Source: an uncultured Polaribacter sp.
Lineage (GTDB): Bacteria > Bacteroidota > Bacteroidia > Flavobacteriales > Flavobacteriaceae
DNA: 64,000 nucleotides
Assembly: GCA_938084845.1 (NCBI GenBank)
Contig: CALKEB010000025.1
Location: 1 to 64,000 of the forward strand
Reading direction: 5' to 3'
Shown: one piece after another, positions 53,206 through 62,670 of the stretch
How positions within the stretch are numbered: position 1 is the stretch's first letter
Layout of the letters: every line of letters starts with the position of its first letter
Notes under the pieces: generated by a model
Databases searched by the model: none
What the model saw: only the letters and a program-made list of their open reading frames with translations
What the model was told of the DNA's origin: nothing
Made by a program: the position numbers and the translations under genes

Positions 53206-53872
53206 ATGAAAAATACAATTTTTATTGTTCTTTTTTTTATATCACTCTCCATTTTATCTCAAAAAAAATACTCAAAAGAAATAAGTGTTATTTCAGACAA
53301 TGATTTGTCAAGAATTACAACAATTTATTCATAAAAACTTTAACTTTAAACAAATACAGGGCTGGCAATATCAAATTCAGAACGCGCTTAGCATTTCTCT
53401 AAAATCCTCATTTGTTAAACAATTATATATGAGTAATACTAATGCTTTTGATGTAAATTGGGAGAATTATTTACAGCTAGGCACTTCTTATACCAACATA
53501 AGTTCTGGACTTAACATAAGATTAGGGCTTTTACCGCTGCAAGAAATAATAAATTCAATTGCTTATAATACGCACTTAAACAATAAAAACACAAATAATT
53601 TTAATGAATCAGAATCATTTTTTTTTATAAAACCAATGCTTAGATATGTCGCTTATGATGCTACTATCCAAGGAAGTTTTTTAAATAAAACAAGTCAAGT
53701 AACAAAAGAAATTATTCCATTTGTTTTTTCTTTTCAACTTGGTATAAAGTTTACCGTTCAAAAATTTAATTTTGGGCATTATTTTAACTATAACACAAAT
53801 AAATCTAAAGGGTTAAGGTATGTTAATGGAAATGAATTCGGAAGAATAATATTAAGTTATAGATGGAATTAA
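53206..53872 (+). pseudogene. Broken LpxR-like (DUF2219) outer-membrane lipid A deacylase gene
   Basis: The ATG at 53206 opens a 42-codon frame with a signal peptide (IVLFFISLSILSQ) and the family-like start EISVISDNDLS, ending at a stop at 53332. The rest of the family sequence continues in another frame from about 53310 to 53872: QFIHKNFNFKQIQGWQYQIQ, then LGTSYTNISSGLNIRLG, MLRYVAYDATIQGSFLN and IILSYRWN. LpxR-family proteins are about 300 residues; a central block of about 90-100 residues between the two parts is missing and the frames do not join. I read this as a deletion with frameshift. Family assignment is from memory of motif order. Confidence 0.65.
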
Positions 53873-53873
53873 T

Positions 53874-55292
53874 CTAAAAAAAATCTTCTTTAAAGCCTAA
53901 CAAATATAATTTTTCTTGGGTTCTAGTTACTGCTGTATATAACCATCTAAAATACTCTTTAGATACTCCATTTGGTAAATAAGGTTGCTCTACAAATACG
54001 GTTTTCCACTGGCCTCCTTGAGATTTATGACACGTCATTGCATAAGAAAACTTTACTTGCAAAGCATTAAAATAGGGATTCTTTTTTATGGCTAAAAACT
54101 GTTTGTATTTGGATTTTTCTTCTAAATAATCTTCACGAACTGCTTGATATAATTTGTTAGATTCTTCATAAGTTAAAGAGGGACTTTCACTTGTTATTGT
54201 ATCTAGTAATAAAACCGTTTCAAAAGCAGGCATTTGTGGGTAATCTATCATTCTTAATGATACCTCAGCAAATTTAAAACCATACAACTCTTTGATAGAT
54301 AAAATACTTAAAACTTGGCAAATATCACCGTTTGCAATAAATCCAGCATCCGAAGATTCCTTTAACCAAAAATAATTATTTTTAACAACCATAACAAAAT
54401 CTCCAGCAGAGATTTCATTTTCTTGTCCTCTAATGTTTAAACGTATTTGTTGATTATACTGGTTGGCTCTTTTGTTAGAACGCACAATAAAAGCAGTATC
54501 TTCCACCCCATCATTTTCATAAGCTAAAACTAAGGCATCCTCTATATCATAACCATCTTCTAATCTTACAATATCTGGGTAGTTTAAATCAAAATTAAAA
54601 TCTAACCCCTCATTTTGTATTAAAAAACGAAGTTGTGTAGCATTGGCTAAAATTCCAGAATTTTCATGCTGACGCATAACCTCATCCAACTCAATTTCAA
54701 TTACATTTTTATGATAATCTATAGTTAATGTATCTGCATCTAAAGCAGGACTTAAGGTAAGCTTTACAGGTGGAAGTTGTGCAGTGTCTCCAATAAAAAT
54801 TAATTTACACTCATGGCCACGATCTACATAAGAAATTAAATCATCTAGTAATGAACCTGTTTCAAATAATTTTTGATTTTGTCGAGCATCTGGAATCATA
54901 GAAGACTCATCTACAATAAAAATGGTATGTCTGTGTTTGTTTTGTTGTAAAACAAAATCTACACTCCCATTCGCTTGTTTTTTAGGGAAATATATTTTTT
55001 TATGAATAGTGTATGCAGGCTTTTTAGAATAAACAGAAATTACTTTTGCTGCTCTTCCTGTTGGAGCTAACAAAACAGCTTTCTTATTAGTCGCCCATAA
55101 TGAATTCACAAAAGTACTTATGGTAGTAGTCTTCCCTGTACCTGCATAACCTTTTAATAAGAAAATTTTATTTTTATCATCATTAAAAATAAATTCACTT
55201 AATAAATTTAAAAGTTTATTTTGCTTTTCTGTTGGGCGATAAGGAAATTTTTTCTTTAATTCTTTAAAAAAATTAGCAGGCTGTTTTATCAT
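53874..55292 (-). CDS. RecD/Pif1-like ATP-dependent DNA helicase
   Basis: 472-residue cytoplasmic superfamily 1 helicase. Motif I is LKGYAGTGKTTTIS (about 46-60), motif Ia VLLAPTGRAAKV, motif II FIVDESSMIPD, motif III KLIFIGDTAQLPPV. The C-terminal UvrD-like motifs are YAMTCHKSQGGQW and WLYTAVTRTQEKLYLLG. This is the compact RecD-like helicase usual in Bacteroidota, lacking the N-terminal extension of RecD2. It probably works in repair or recombination. Its end meets the LpxR-like pseudogene with a 1-bp gap. Confidence 0.88.
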   Translation of the reverse strand: MIKQPANFFKELKKKFPYRPTEKQNKLLNLLSEFIFNDDKNKIFLLKGYAGTGKTTTISTFVNSLWATNKKAVLLAPTGRAAKVISVYSKKPAYTIHKKIYFPKKQANGSVDFVLQQNKHRHTIFIVDESSMIPDARQNQKLFETGSLLDDLISYVDRGHECKLIFIGDTAQLPPVKLTLSPALDADTLTIDYHKNVIEIELDEVMRQHENSGILANATQLRFLIQNEGLDFNFDLNYPDIVRLEDGYDIEDALVLAYENDGVEDTAFIVRSNKRANQYNQQIRLNIRGQENEISAGDFVMVVKNNYFWLKESSDAGFIANGDICQVLSILSIKELYGFKFAEVSLRMIDYPQMPAFETVLLLDTITSESPSLTYEESNKLYQAVREDYLEEKSKYKQFLAIKKNPYFNALQVKFSYAMTCHKSQGGQWKTVFVEQPYLPNGVSKEYFRWLYTAVTRTQEKLYLLGFKEDFF

Positions 55293-55397
55293 ATAAATCT
55301 TAAAGTATCAAAGATACATTTCTTTATAAAGAAAAATTTTTATCATTGAAAAAAAATTGTAGATTTGCGATTATACTATTAAAAAAACAAAATTATA

Positions 55398-56132
55398 ATG
55401 AATTTAATACTAATGATTTTAGGGGCTGTTATATTAGCAGTTCTAATAGCTTACGTAATAGTTAAATTTTTACCATTAAAGTTAAGATGGTTACCTTCTA
55501 TTTTACTATTAATTTTAGCAGGATTTTTAAGTTGGAAGATTTATGGTGGAATTATGGAGCCAATTAAATTTAATGAAAATAAAGTTGTAAGATTTGCTAG
55601 TGTTGTTAATAGCTTAAAAATTATTAGAGATGCAGAAGTTAAATATTATGAAGTATATGGGAAATATACGAATGACAAAGCTGGATTAATTCAGTTCATA
55701 GATACTGCTCAACTTGCATTAACAGAAACTAAAACTATAGTTGAGAAAGTAAATAAAGGTGGTGGGGTAATTGTAGATGAAGAAAAAAGAGTAACAGATA
55801 CAATTGGTTTTGAACCAGTTATTAAATATTTTAAGAACAAAGATTATAAATCGATGTTTAAAGTACCTGGTGTTGAAGGAGTTGAGTTTGAATTAGAAAT
55901 AGGAGAAGTAGAAAAAGTACAGGGTTTAATGCAGCCAACATTTAGAGCAAGAACTCCAAAAAGAGGAATTTTAAAAGGCATGAATGAATCTTTAGTGAAA
56001 CAAGAGCTAGAAGCTATTGAAACAGATCAAATTAAAGGAGAGTACGTTTCTGTAGGTTCATTAGGAGAGGTTACTACAGGAGGTAATTGGCCACCATCAT
56101 ATGACAGAAAAGTTGGAAATAAAGATCAATAA
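55398..56132 (+). CDS. Membrane-anchored protein of unknown function
   Basis: 244-residue protein with two hydrophobic N-terminal segments (about 2-23, LILMILGAVILAVLIAYVIV; and about 31-48, WLPSILLLILAGFLSWKI). A soluble part follows that begins VVNSLKIIRDAEVKYYEVYG, a helix resembling the start of pilin-like proteins, then an acidic beta-rich region to the C-terminus. I do not recognise a named family. It overlaps the next gene by 32 bp, suggesting coupling with the DUF3822-rsmD block. Confidence 0.75.
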   Translation: MNLILMILGAVILAVLIAYVIVKFLPLKLRWLPSILLLILAGFLSWKIYGGIMEPIKFNENKVVRFASVVNSLKIIRDAEVKYYEVYGKYTNDKAGLIQFIDTAQLALTETKTIVEKVNKGGGVIVDEEKRVTDTIGFEPVIKYFKNKDYKSMFKVPGVEGVEFELEIGEVEKVQGLMQPTFRARTPKRGILKGMNESLVKQELEAIETDQIKGEYVSVGSLGEVTTGGNWPPSYDRKVGNKDQ

Positions 56133-56928
56133 ACAATCTTTAAACATATCAGAAAATAATTCATTATCCATCCAATTTAGTTTGGATGGATTTTCTTTTT
56201 GTATTAATGATAAGGATACGAATAAGACAAAACATTTCTCTAACTATACTTTTGAAGACACATTAAAAAGTCCAGAAAAATTACTTGAAAAAATACAAGC
56301 AATTTTTGAAGAAGATAAATTACTTCAAAAAGATTTTAAAAGTATACAAGTAATACATGAAAACTATTTATCATCATTAGTTCCTGATGCATACTTTGAG
56401 ACTTCAATATTAAGAAATTATTTAGATGTTACCGTAAAAACTCTTAAAAACGACTTTATAGCCTTTGACTACATCGAAAAGATTGCTGCAAAGAATGTTT
56501 ACATCCCATACATTAATATAAACAACTACCTATTTCAAAGTTTTGGAGAATTTGAATACAAACACCATCAAACAGTTTTAATAGAGAGAATAATACAGAA
56601 AAAAGACATGAATAAAGTCATGTATGTTAATGTTGCAAAAAATCATTTTGATATTATCGTAACAGAAAATCAAGAATTACTATTCGTAAACTCTTTTTCG
56701 TTTAATACTAAAGAAGACTTTATGTATTATGTTCTTTTTACGGCTGAACAACTAGAGTTAGATACAGAACAATTTTTACTTAAATTCTGTGGTTTAATTT
56801 CTGAAGCTGATGAGATCTATAAAATAACCTATAAGTACATTAGAAATATTGGCTTTATACATTCAAAAAACCCATTTGCATTAGAGCTTAAAGAACCACA
56901 ACACACAAATTATACTTTACTAGGATAA
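56101..56928 (+). CDS. DUF3822-family protein
   Basis: 275-residue cytoplasmic protein with the layout of Bacteroidota DUF3822 proteins, which precede rsmD in many genomes. Features seen: an N-terminal strand-rich start (SLSIQFSLDGFSFCIND), VPDAYFE (about 100), and a middle ASKHA-like beta stretch (KVMYVNVAKNHFDIIVTENQ). There is no catalytic motif that I can name. It starts within the previous gene (32-bp overlap) and its stop abuts the rsmD start with a 1-bp overlap, so the three genes form an operon. Function unknown. Confidence 0.8.
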   Translation: MTEKLEIKINKQSLNISENNSLSIQFSLDGFSFCINDKDTNKTKHFSNYTFEDTLKSPEKLLEKIQAIFEEDKLLQKDFKSIQVIHENYLSSLVPDAYFETSILRNYLDVTVKTLKNDFIAFDYIEKIAAKNVYIPYININNYLFQSFGEFEYKHHQTVLIERIIQKKDMNKVMYVNVAKNHFDIIVTENQELLFVNSFSFNTKEDFMYYVLFTAEQLELDTEQFLLKFCGLISEADEIYKITYKYIRNIGFIHSKNPFALELKEPQHTNYTLLG

Positions 56929-57479
56929 TGAGAATCATATCTGGAAAATTAAAAGGAAGACGTTTAAAAGCTCCAAAAAACCTACCTGTTCGTCCAACAA
57001 CAGATATGGCTAAAGAAGGTTTATTTAACGTTTTAAATAATACGTATTATTTTGATAGTATTGCTGTGATAGATTTATTTTCTGGTACAGGTAATATTGC
57101 CTATGAATTTGCTTCTAGAGGTACAAAAAATATTTATGCTATAGATGCTAATTACAATTGTATTCGATACATATACAATACCTCGAAAGAGCTAGAATTG
57201 GAGATTAATACCTACAAAAGCGATGTTTATAAATTTTTAGAAAAAACAAATTTAAAAGCAGATATTATTTTTGCAGATCCTCCTTACGATTTTACATCTG
57301 AAAAATTTATAGAGATTATAGATTTAGTAATGACTAATAAATTACTAAATAACGGTGGAACATTAATTATTGAACACTCGAAACATACAGATTTATCAAA
57401 GCATCATAAACACACTTATAACAAAAGATATGGAGGTAATGTATTTAGTTTTTTCGAACTTTCTGAAGATCAAAGTTAA
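56928..57479 (+). CDS. rsmD: 16S rRNA (guanine966-N2)-methyltransferase RsmD
   Basis: 183-residue SAM-dependent methyltransferase. The N-terminus MRIISGKLKGRRLKAP and RPTTDMAKEGLFNVL are RsmD hallmarks. The SAM loop is DLFSGTGN (about 49-56) and the catalytic D-P-P-Y is in IIFADPPYDF (about 116-121). It methylates G966 of 16S rRNA during 30S assembly. It overlaps the DUF3822 gene by 1 bp, and its stop codon overlaps the MoxR stop codon on the other strand in the shared bases TTAA at 57476-57479. Confidence 0.94.
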   Translation: MRIISGKLKGRRLKAPKNLPVRPTTDMAKEGLFNVLNNTYYFDSIAVIDLFSGTGNIAYEFASRGTKNIYAIDANYNCIRYIYNTSKELELEINTYKSDVYKFLEKTNLKADIIFADPPYDFTSEKFIEIIDLVMTNKLLNNGGTLIIEHSKHTDLSKHHKHTYNKRYGGNVFSFFELSEDQS

Positions 57480-58429
57480 AATAGCGACTCAATGATATTC
57501 TTAATGGTAATACCCTCTGCTTCTGCCTTGTAATTTTTTACAATTCTATGAGATAATATTGGCACAGCAACTGCTTTTACATCTGCAATATCTGGAGAAT
57601 ATTTACCATGAACTGCTGCATGAGCTTTAGCAGCTAAAATTAAATTTTGAGAAGCTCTAGGGCCTGCTCCCCAATCTATATAATTTTTGACCAAACTTGT
57701 GGCTTGATTCGAATTTGGTCTAGTTTTACCTACTAAACCTACTGCATATTCAACAACATGATCGGTAACTGGGATTTTACGAATTAAATTTTGAATAGCT
57801 AAAATTTCTTTACCAGATAAAATAGCATTCACAACTGCGTTAGTCGTACTTGTTGTATTTTTTACAACAGCAACTTCTTCTTTAAATGTTGGATATTCTA
57901 AATGAATAGAAAACATAAAACGATCTAATTGTGCTTCTGGCAAAGGATAAGTACCTTCTTGTTCTATGGGGTTTTGCGTTGCCAAAACAAAAAAAGGCAA
58001 ATCTAACTTATAATGATTATTAGTAATTGTAACTGAACGCTCTTGCATTGCTTCTAAAAGGGCTGCTTGTGTTTTAGGAGGAGTTCTATTAATTTCATCA
58101 GCTAAAATAATATTAGAAAATATCGGCCCTTTTATAAATTTAAACTTTTTGTTTTCATCTAATATCTCACTTCCAAGAATGTCAGATGGCATTAAGTCTG
58201 GTGTAAATTGTATGCGTTTAAAATCCAAGCCTAAAACATTAGACACTGTGTTTACTAAAAGTGTTTTTGCTAAACCTGGAACACCTATTAGCAAAGAATG
58301 ACCACCACAAAATATAGATAATAAGGTAAAATTAACAGCATCTTCTTGCCCGACTATTATTTTACTAATTTCAGACTTTAATACTTTATAATTTTCTACT
58401 AGATTTTTAACAGCGTTAACATCAGACAT
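57476..58429 (-). CDS. MoxR-family AAA ATPase
   Basis: 317-residue cytoplasmic AAA ATPase. Walker A is IGVPGLAKTLLVN (about 48-60), Walker B ILADEINRTPPKTQAALLEA, sensor 1 FVLATQNPIEQEG, and the arginine-rich RFMFSIHLEYPT block follows PLPEAQLD. MoxR proteins act as chaperone-like ATPases, usually with von Willebrand A proteins and DUF58, none of which is in this window on the downstream side. It starts where the SurA-like gene ends, sharing one base, and belongs to the same minus-strand operon. Confidence 0.92.
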   Translation of the reverse strand: MSDVNAVKNLVENYKVLKSEISKIIVGQEDAVNFTLLSIFCGGHSLLIGVPGLAKTLLVNTVSNVLGLDFKRIQFTPDLMPSDILGSEILDENKKFKFIKGPIFSNIILADEINRTPPKTQAALLEAMQERSVTITNNHYKLDLPFFVLATQNPIEQEGTYPLPEAQLDRFMFSIHLEYPTFKEEVAVVKNTTSTTNAVVNAILSGKEILAIQNLIRKIPVTDHVVEYAVGLVGKTRPNSNQATSLVKNYIDWGAGPRASQNLILAAKAHAAVHGKYSPDIADVKAVAVPILSHRIVKNYKAEAEGITIKNIIESLF

Positions 58430-59808
58430 TACCTTCCCGTTTCTTTTTTCCAGTTTTTAGTAAACTTACATTTTTTATGATCTTTAGATAATTTAATGTA
58501 AGTATCTTTAATTTTTTCTTTAGCCCACTTTGTAACTGCTTCTTCTTTCTTTTTTGTTAAAGCCAATTCCTGAACTTTCACATAATCATTAACCAAATCT
58601 GCAGTATGTGTATTTGTTCTATCTCTCATTATGATGAATTTATACATTTTTTCACCACTTTTATTCTCATCAAAATAAACATCTGTAAGGTCTCCTTTTT
58701 GTAGTTCTGCTACCCTAGCATATAAAGCAGGATCCATTCTTGTTAAATCCCAAGTAGTTTCCCCTGTGTATGGATTTATTAATAAACCATCATCATTTTT
58801 AGTATCTTCATCATCAGAATACTTTTGAACAGCTTCTTCAAAAGAAATTTCACCCAATTTAATTTCGTTTGCAACCTTTTCTGCTTTATTCTTCGTTTCT
58901 AATAATAATGATTCTGGCACATTAGGTTGCATAAGTATATGCGTAGCAACTCTCATGTTTCCCCTAATTTCATGCAATTGCATTATGTGGTATCCAAAAT
59001 CAGACTCAAAAGGTTCAGAGATTTGGCCAACATCTAGAGAAAAAGCCATCTCTTTAAATTCTTTAATAAAAGGGGAATCTTTAGTAACTTCGTATTTACC
59101 ACCATTTGATACTACTCCAGGATCATCAGAATTAATGATCGCTTTCATTTTAATACTTGACCCCTCTTCTATTTCTTTTTTTATTTCTTTTAATTTAGTA
59201 ACTATTCTTTCTTTTTCAGCCTCAGAAGGCTTAGCTTTAATAACTAATTGTGCCAATTCAATTTCTGCAGAAAATTCTGGTAATTCTCCAGCATCCTTTA
59301 AACCAACGTAATACAAACGTACTTCTTCTGGTGTTACATCTATTTTTTCTGTAATCTTTAATTGTTCTTTCTCTATTAAAGCATTTTCTGACTGTACTGT
59401 AAACAATTCTTTCTTTAAATCATCTAAATCATTAAATCCATAGGCTTTAATAACTTTATCTACAGAACCAAATTGTTCTGTAAAATAAGCGACACTTCTC
59501 TCTACTCTAGAAGAAATTTCTTCATCAGAAACTGTAACACTGTCAATAACTGCATGGTGAGCCAGAAGTTTTTGCTGCATAAGTTCTTCTAGCATTTCAC
59601 AATCAGAGATCTGTATTTTACCTTCAGATCGAACTTCTATTTCTTGTTTAAATTTTTCTATATCAGAATCTAACACAATATTTTTCCCTATAACAACTGC
59701 TACACCATCAATTTTAATTTGCGCTGACAATTCTGCACTAAAAAAAACAAATAAAGTGAATAAGAATGTGGTTTTAATAAATTTTAAGATTGTTATTTTT
59801 TGATGCAT
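58429..59808 (-). CDS. SurA-like periplasmic peptidyl-prolyl isomerase/chaperone
   Basis: 459-residue secreted protein (signal about 1-29, AELSAQ). An N-terminal SurA-like chaperone region (about 30-170; VAVVIGKNIVLDSDIEKF) is followed by a parvulin domain (about 175-283; GYHIMQLHEI) and a second, less typical parvulin-like domain (about 288-390; ATHILMQ). It assists outer-membrane-protein folding. Its start ATG at 59808 lies 35 bp inside the upstream gene, which suggests coupling. The C-terminus is basic (KKCKFTKNWKKETGR). Confidence 0.88.
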   Translation of the reverse strand: MHQKITILKFIKTTFLFTLFVFFSAELSAQIKIDGVAVVIGKNIVLDSDIEKFKQEIEVRSEGKIQISDCEMLEELMQQKLLAHHAVIDSVTVSDEEISSRVERSVAYFTEQFGSVDKVIKAYGFNDLDDLKKELFTVQSENALIEKEQLKITEKIDVTPEEVRLYYVGLKDAGELPEFSAEIELAQLVIKAKPSEAEKERIVTKLKEIKKEIEEGSSIKMKAIINSDDPGVVSNGGKYEVTKDSPFIKEFKEMAFSLDVGQISEPFESDFGYHIMQLHEIRGNMRVATHILMQPNVPESLLLETKNKAEKVANEIKLGEISFEEAVQKYSDDEDTKNDDGLLINPYTGETTWDLTRMDPALYARVAELQKGDLTDVYFDENKSGEKMYKFIIMRDRTNTHTADLVNDYVKVQELALTKKKEEAVTKWAKEKIKDTYIKLSKDHKKCKFTKNWKKETGR

Positions 59809-60622
59809 CTTGTACTAATATTTTTTCTATTTCTCTAATTAATTCAATTTTACGTCGATGTAAAATCATTTGTTTTATTGTAGGTTTTATATAACCGATT
59901 GGTGCTATATCATTCCTCATCAAAACATCTTTTATGGTGGCCAAATATAAACCTAATGAATCTTGTTTTTGAATTAATTTTGTTTTATTTAACAGATTTT
60001 CTTTAGAAAATGGCACTTTTAACATAACCTTATCTAAAGAGGACCAGATAGAATCATTAAAATGATAAGATTTAAAACTTAATTGTTGTTTTTCCAAAGC
60101 TTCTAAATCTTCAATTTTATCTGATTTAAATAGTTCTTTAAGTTCTTTTTTATTTAAAATATTCTCAGCAAGATGTAGGTATTTTATTTTTATTAATTCT
60201 TCGTTTAATCTAAAATTCTCTTTATTATTACTGTAAAACACTTCTATTTCTTCGTCTAAAATTACAGTATCCAATTGTTGTTTAATTAAGCGCTCTTTAT
60301 AACTATTAATAAGAAGACTTTCTTTATAATCTTTTACCAAATCGTTAATACTTTCTATTTCTTCTTGTGTTATATTACTTTCTGCATTTTTTAGTAAAAG
60401 CTTTTGTATTGCCCAATCATTGATAAAACCTTTTACTAAAATTACGCTATCTTCTTTACTTAAATTTGAAGGCAAAAAACGAGTTAAGTCTTTTTTAAAT
60501 AATTTATCTGCGTTTACAGAAGCAATTATATCTGAAGTAAAAGTATCTTTTTCTTTAACTTCTAAATATTCACAAGACCACAAAAGTGAAAAAAATCCAA
60601 TAAGAAAGATTCCTTTTTTCAT
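59774..60622 (-). CDS. Periplasmic lipoprotein, SurA N-terminal-like, lacking a clear isomerase domain
   Basis: 282-residue lipoprotein (FFSLLWSCEYLEV, cysteine about 17). Helical N-terminal residues (about 30-115; KDLTRFLPSNLSKEDSVILV) resemble the SurA/PpiD chaperone half, and LDEEIEVFYSNNKENF at about 118 is the linker seen before parvulin domains. The following region (about 140-260) shows no parvulin signature such as GYH or HIL, so isomerase activity is unlikely. It sits between two parvulin proteins and is co-transcribed with both (2-bp gap upstream, 35-bp overlap downstream). Function as an outer-membrane assembly chaperone is inferred. Confidence 0.7.
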   Translation of the reverse strand: MKKGIFLIGFFSLLWSCEYLEVKEKDTFTSDIIASVNADKLFKKDLTRFLPSNLSKEDSVILVKGFINDWAIQKLLLKNAESNITQEEIESINDLVKDYKESLLINSYKERLIKQQLDTVILDEEIEVFYSNNKENFRLNEELIKIKYLHLAENILNKKELKELFKSDKIEDLEALEKQQLSFKSYHFNDSIWSSLDKVMLKVPFSKENLLNKTKLIQKQDSLGLYLATIKDVLMRNDIAPIGYIKPTIKQMILHRRKIELIREIEKILVQDASKNNNLKIY

Positions 60623-60624
60623 TG

Positions 60625-62256
60625 CTATTTAGCGTAGTGTTTTTGGAGTTTTTTAAGTGATTTTTTTCGGATTTCAACAGCGCTTTTATTTCTTAATTCT
60701 TCAATCCAAGTTTTTTCTAAATGATTTTGAAAATCATTCATTACCTCTCCTTTTATTTTATCTAAAGGTTTATTCTTGTAGTTGTTCAAACGAAGTTTAT
60801 AAAAATTTTGCAAGCCTAAAGTATCTTTAGAGGCCTTATCCCATATTTTTCTTTGCATTAACTCAAAAAGCAATAAACCATCTTCATATTCTTTTAGTAA
60901 ATGAGCAAATTCAGGTTCCGTTTTTTCTAAATTATCTTTATAATAATTTAAAATTTCTTCATTTTTAAACTCTTTATAAAGATCAAAAATAGACGTATTC
61001 CTTTTTCTTTTTATAAAAGTAATAAAGTCTGATTGTTTAATTTCTTTCTCATTTATTTCAAAAAGAGTGACATTTAAGGTATCTGTAGATAATTCTCTTA
61101 TATTTTTTAAATCTAAAATAGATTTAGCATCATCAAATTCTTTAACTGAATACGTTTTCTTTAATTTATTTACTACTGCCTTTTCGGATAACTGCAAACG
61201 ATCAGTTGATCTTATTCTATTGGTTAACTCACCCTTTAACTCTTGAAAAGACTGAACAGGATGTTTTTTAATTAACTGTATAATATGCCAGCCAAAGCGT
61301 GTTTTAAATGGTTTAGAATATGCCCCCTCTTTAGTTAAACTAAATGCAATCTTATCAAATGGTTGCACCATAACTCCCGATCCAAATTTTCTTAATTTAC
61401 CTCCTTTAGATTTAGAGCCTTTATCATCTGAATATTTTCGGGCTAACATTTTAAATTGCTCGTCATTCTCTAAACGAATGTAAATTGAGTCTATCAATTC
61501 TTTTTCTTTTGCAGATTTATCTTGAATTAGAATATGGGCAACTTCTACTTCGCCTCTTGACTGTCTTAAACTATCTACTTTCACTATATGATAGCCAAAC
61601 CTAGTTTTAAATGGCATAGACACTTCCCCAACCTTTGTTGTATAAGCTGCCTTTTCGAAAGGATATACCATTTTAAAAGCAGAAAAATAACCTAGATTAC
61701 CTCTATTTCCTTTTCTTCCTGATTTTTGATCTGTTCTAGCAGATGGATCCTCAGAAACAGATTCAGCAACTTCTTCAAAGTCTTCTCCATTTATAATTCT
61801 ATTTCTTATTTCAGTAATTTTTTTAAAAGCATCTAAAGTGTCTTTAGAAGTAGGTGTTTTAGGAGTTCTTATTAAAATATGTTTTGCTTTTATTTCATTT
61901 TTTGTTCTAAAATAAGCCTCTTTTACTAAGCGATTAACATAAGTAGAATCTTGTATGTACGGAGTTGCAAGTTGATTCCTGTACATTTTCATTTCTTTAA
62001 TGTAAGATGGTAATGTGTCTAACTGAATAGCATAAGCTTCATTTACTTTTAACTTATAATTGATAAACAAATCCAAATTTTTATTCAAATCTTTAGCCTC
62101 TTCGTTATCTATTGCATCTAAATTTTTTTCATAAACCCTCTTAAATTCAGAAATCATAATTTCTTCACCATCAATAGTCATTAAAACTTTGTCTTTTTTT
62201 TGAGCTACTATAGTAATAGAAAAAAATACTAAAACTAAACCTATATATTTTTTCAT
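60625..62256 (-). CDS. Periplasmic peptidyl-prolyl isomerase with two parvulin domains
   Basis: 543-residue secreted protein (signal about 1-18, TIVAQ). A chaperone-like helical region (about 30-118) precedes parvulin domain 1 (about 120-228; AKHILIRTP, GNLGYFSAF, TRFGYHIVKV) and domain 2 (about 235-332; VAHILIQDK, KSKGGKLRKFG, TRFGWHIIQL). A long helical C-terminal region (about 340-543) has no name I can give. The layout is SurA/PpiD-like. It is the first of three consecutive foldase-type genes, 4 bp after the DUF493 gene. Confidence 0.9.
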   Translation of the reverse strand: MKKYIGLVLVFFSITIVAQKKDKVLMTIDGEEIMISEFKRVYEKNLDAIDNEEAKDLNKNLDLFINYKLKVNEAYAIQLDTLPSYIKEMKMYRNQLATPYIQDSTYVNRLVKEAYFRTKNEIKAKHILIRTPKTPTSKDTLDAFKKITEIRNRIINGEDFEEVAESVSEDPSARTDQKSGRKGNRGNLGYFSAFKMVYPFEKAAYTTKVGEVSMPFKTRFGYHIVKVDSLRQSRGEVEVAHILIQDKSAKEKELIDSIYIRLENDEQFKMLARKYSDDKGSKSKGGKLRKFGSGVMVQPFDKIAFSLTKEGAYSKPFKTRFGWHIIQLIKKHPVQSFQELKGELTNRIRSTDRLQLSEKAVVNKLKKTYSVKEFDDAKSILDLKNIRELSTDTLNVTLFEINEKEIKQSDFITFIKRKRNTSIFDLYKEFKNEEILNYYKDNLEKTEPEFAHLLKEYEDGLLLFELMQRKIWDKASKDTLGLQNFYKLRLNNYKNKPLDKIKGEVMNDFQNHLEKTWIEELRNKSAVEIRKKSLKKLQKHYAK

Positions 62257-62260
62257 AATC

Positions 62261-62542
62261 TTATAATGATATTATACCTTCTATCTTTTCAACTTTTTTG
62301 TAATAATCAATTACTTCTTGTGCACTATCTAATTTAAGAACAACAGAAATACTAATATATTTTCCTGTTTTTGATTTTTTTGTTTTAATTACTGCTCCTT
62401 TATTATCAAAAACACGTTGTACTTCTTTTTGCTGGTTCCCTATTGCTGGAACAATAAATTTATACATGTAGTCTGAAGGAAACTTGGTTGTATCTTCTAA
62501 TTGCCCTTTTAATTTGGTATAAAATAGATTCTTATCGTTCAT
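62261..62542 (-). CDS. DUF493-family protein (YbeD-like)
   Basis: 93-residue cytoplasmic protein with an ACT-like ferredoxin fold of the DUF493/YbeD family. PSDYMYKFIVPAIGNQ and SKTGKYISISVVLKLDS correspond to the F-x-x-K-V-I-G and S-x-x-G-x-Y-x-S-x-x-V blocks of the family. It may bind lipoate-type ligands or act as a regulator; the role in Bacteroidota is unknown. It heads the minus-strand operon with the foldase genes, 128 bp from the divergent ATPase gene. Confidence 0.82.
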   Translation of the reverse strand: MNDKNLFYTKLKGQLEDTTKFPSDYMYKFIVPAIGNQQKEVQRVFDNKGAVIKTKKSKTGKYISISVVLKLDSAQEVIDYYKKVEKIEGIISL

Positions 62543-62670
62543 TATTCTTATTTACGCCTTAAATTTAAACACAAAATTACATTAATTATTAGATTTATAG
62601 CGCTAATGATTTATTTTTGTGGAACAGGAAAAATTCTTAAATTCAAAAATAATAATTCAAAAATAATTTT

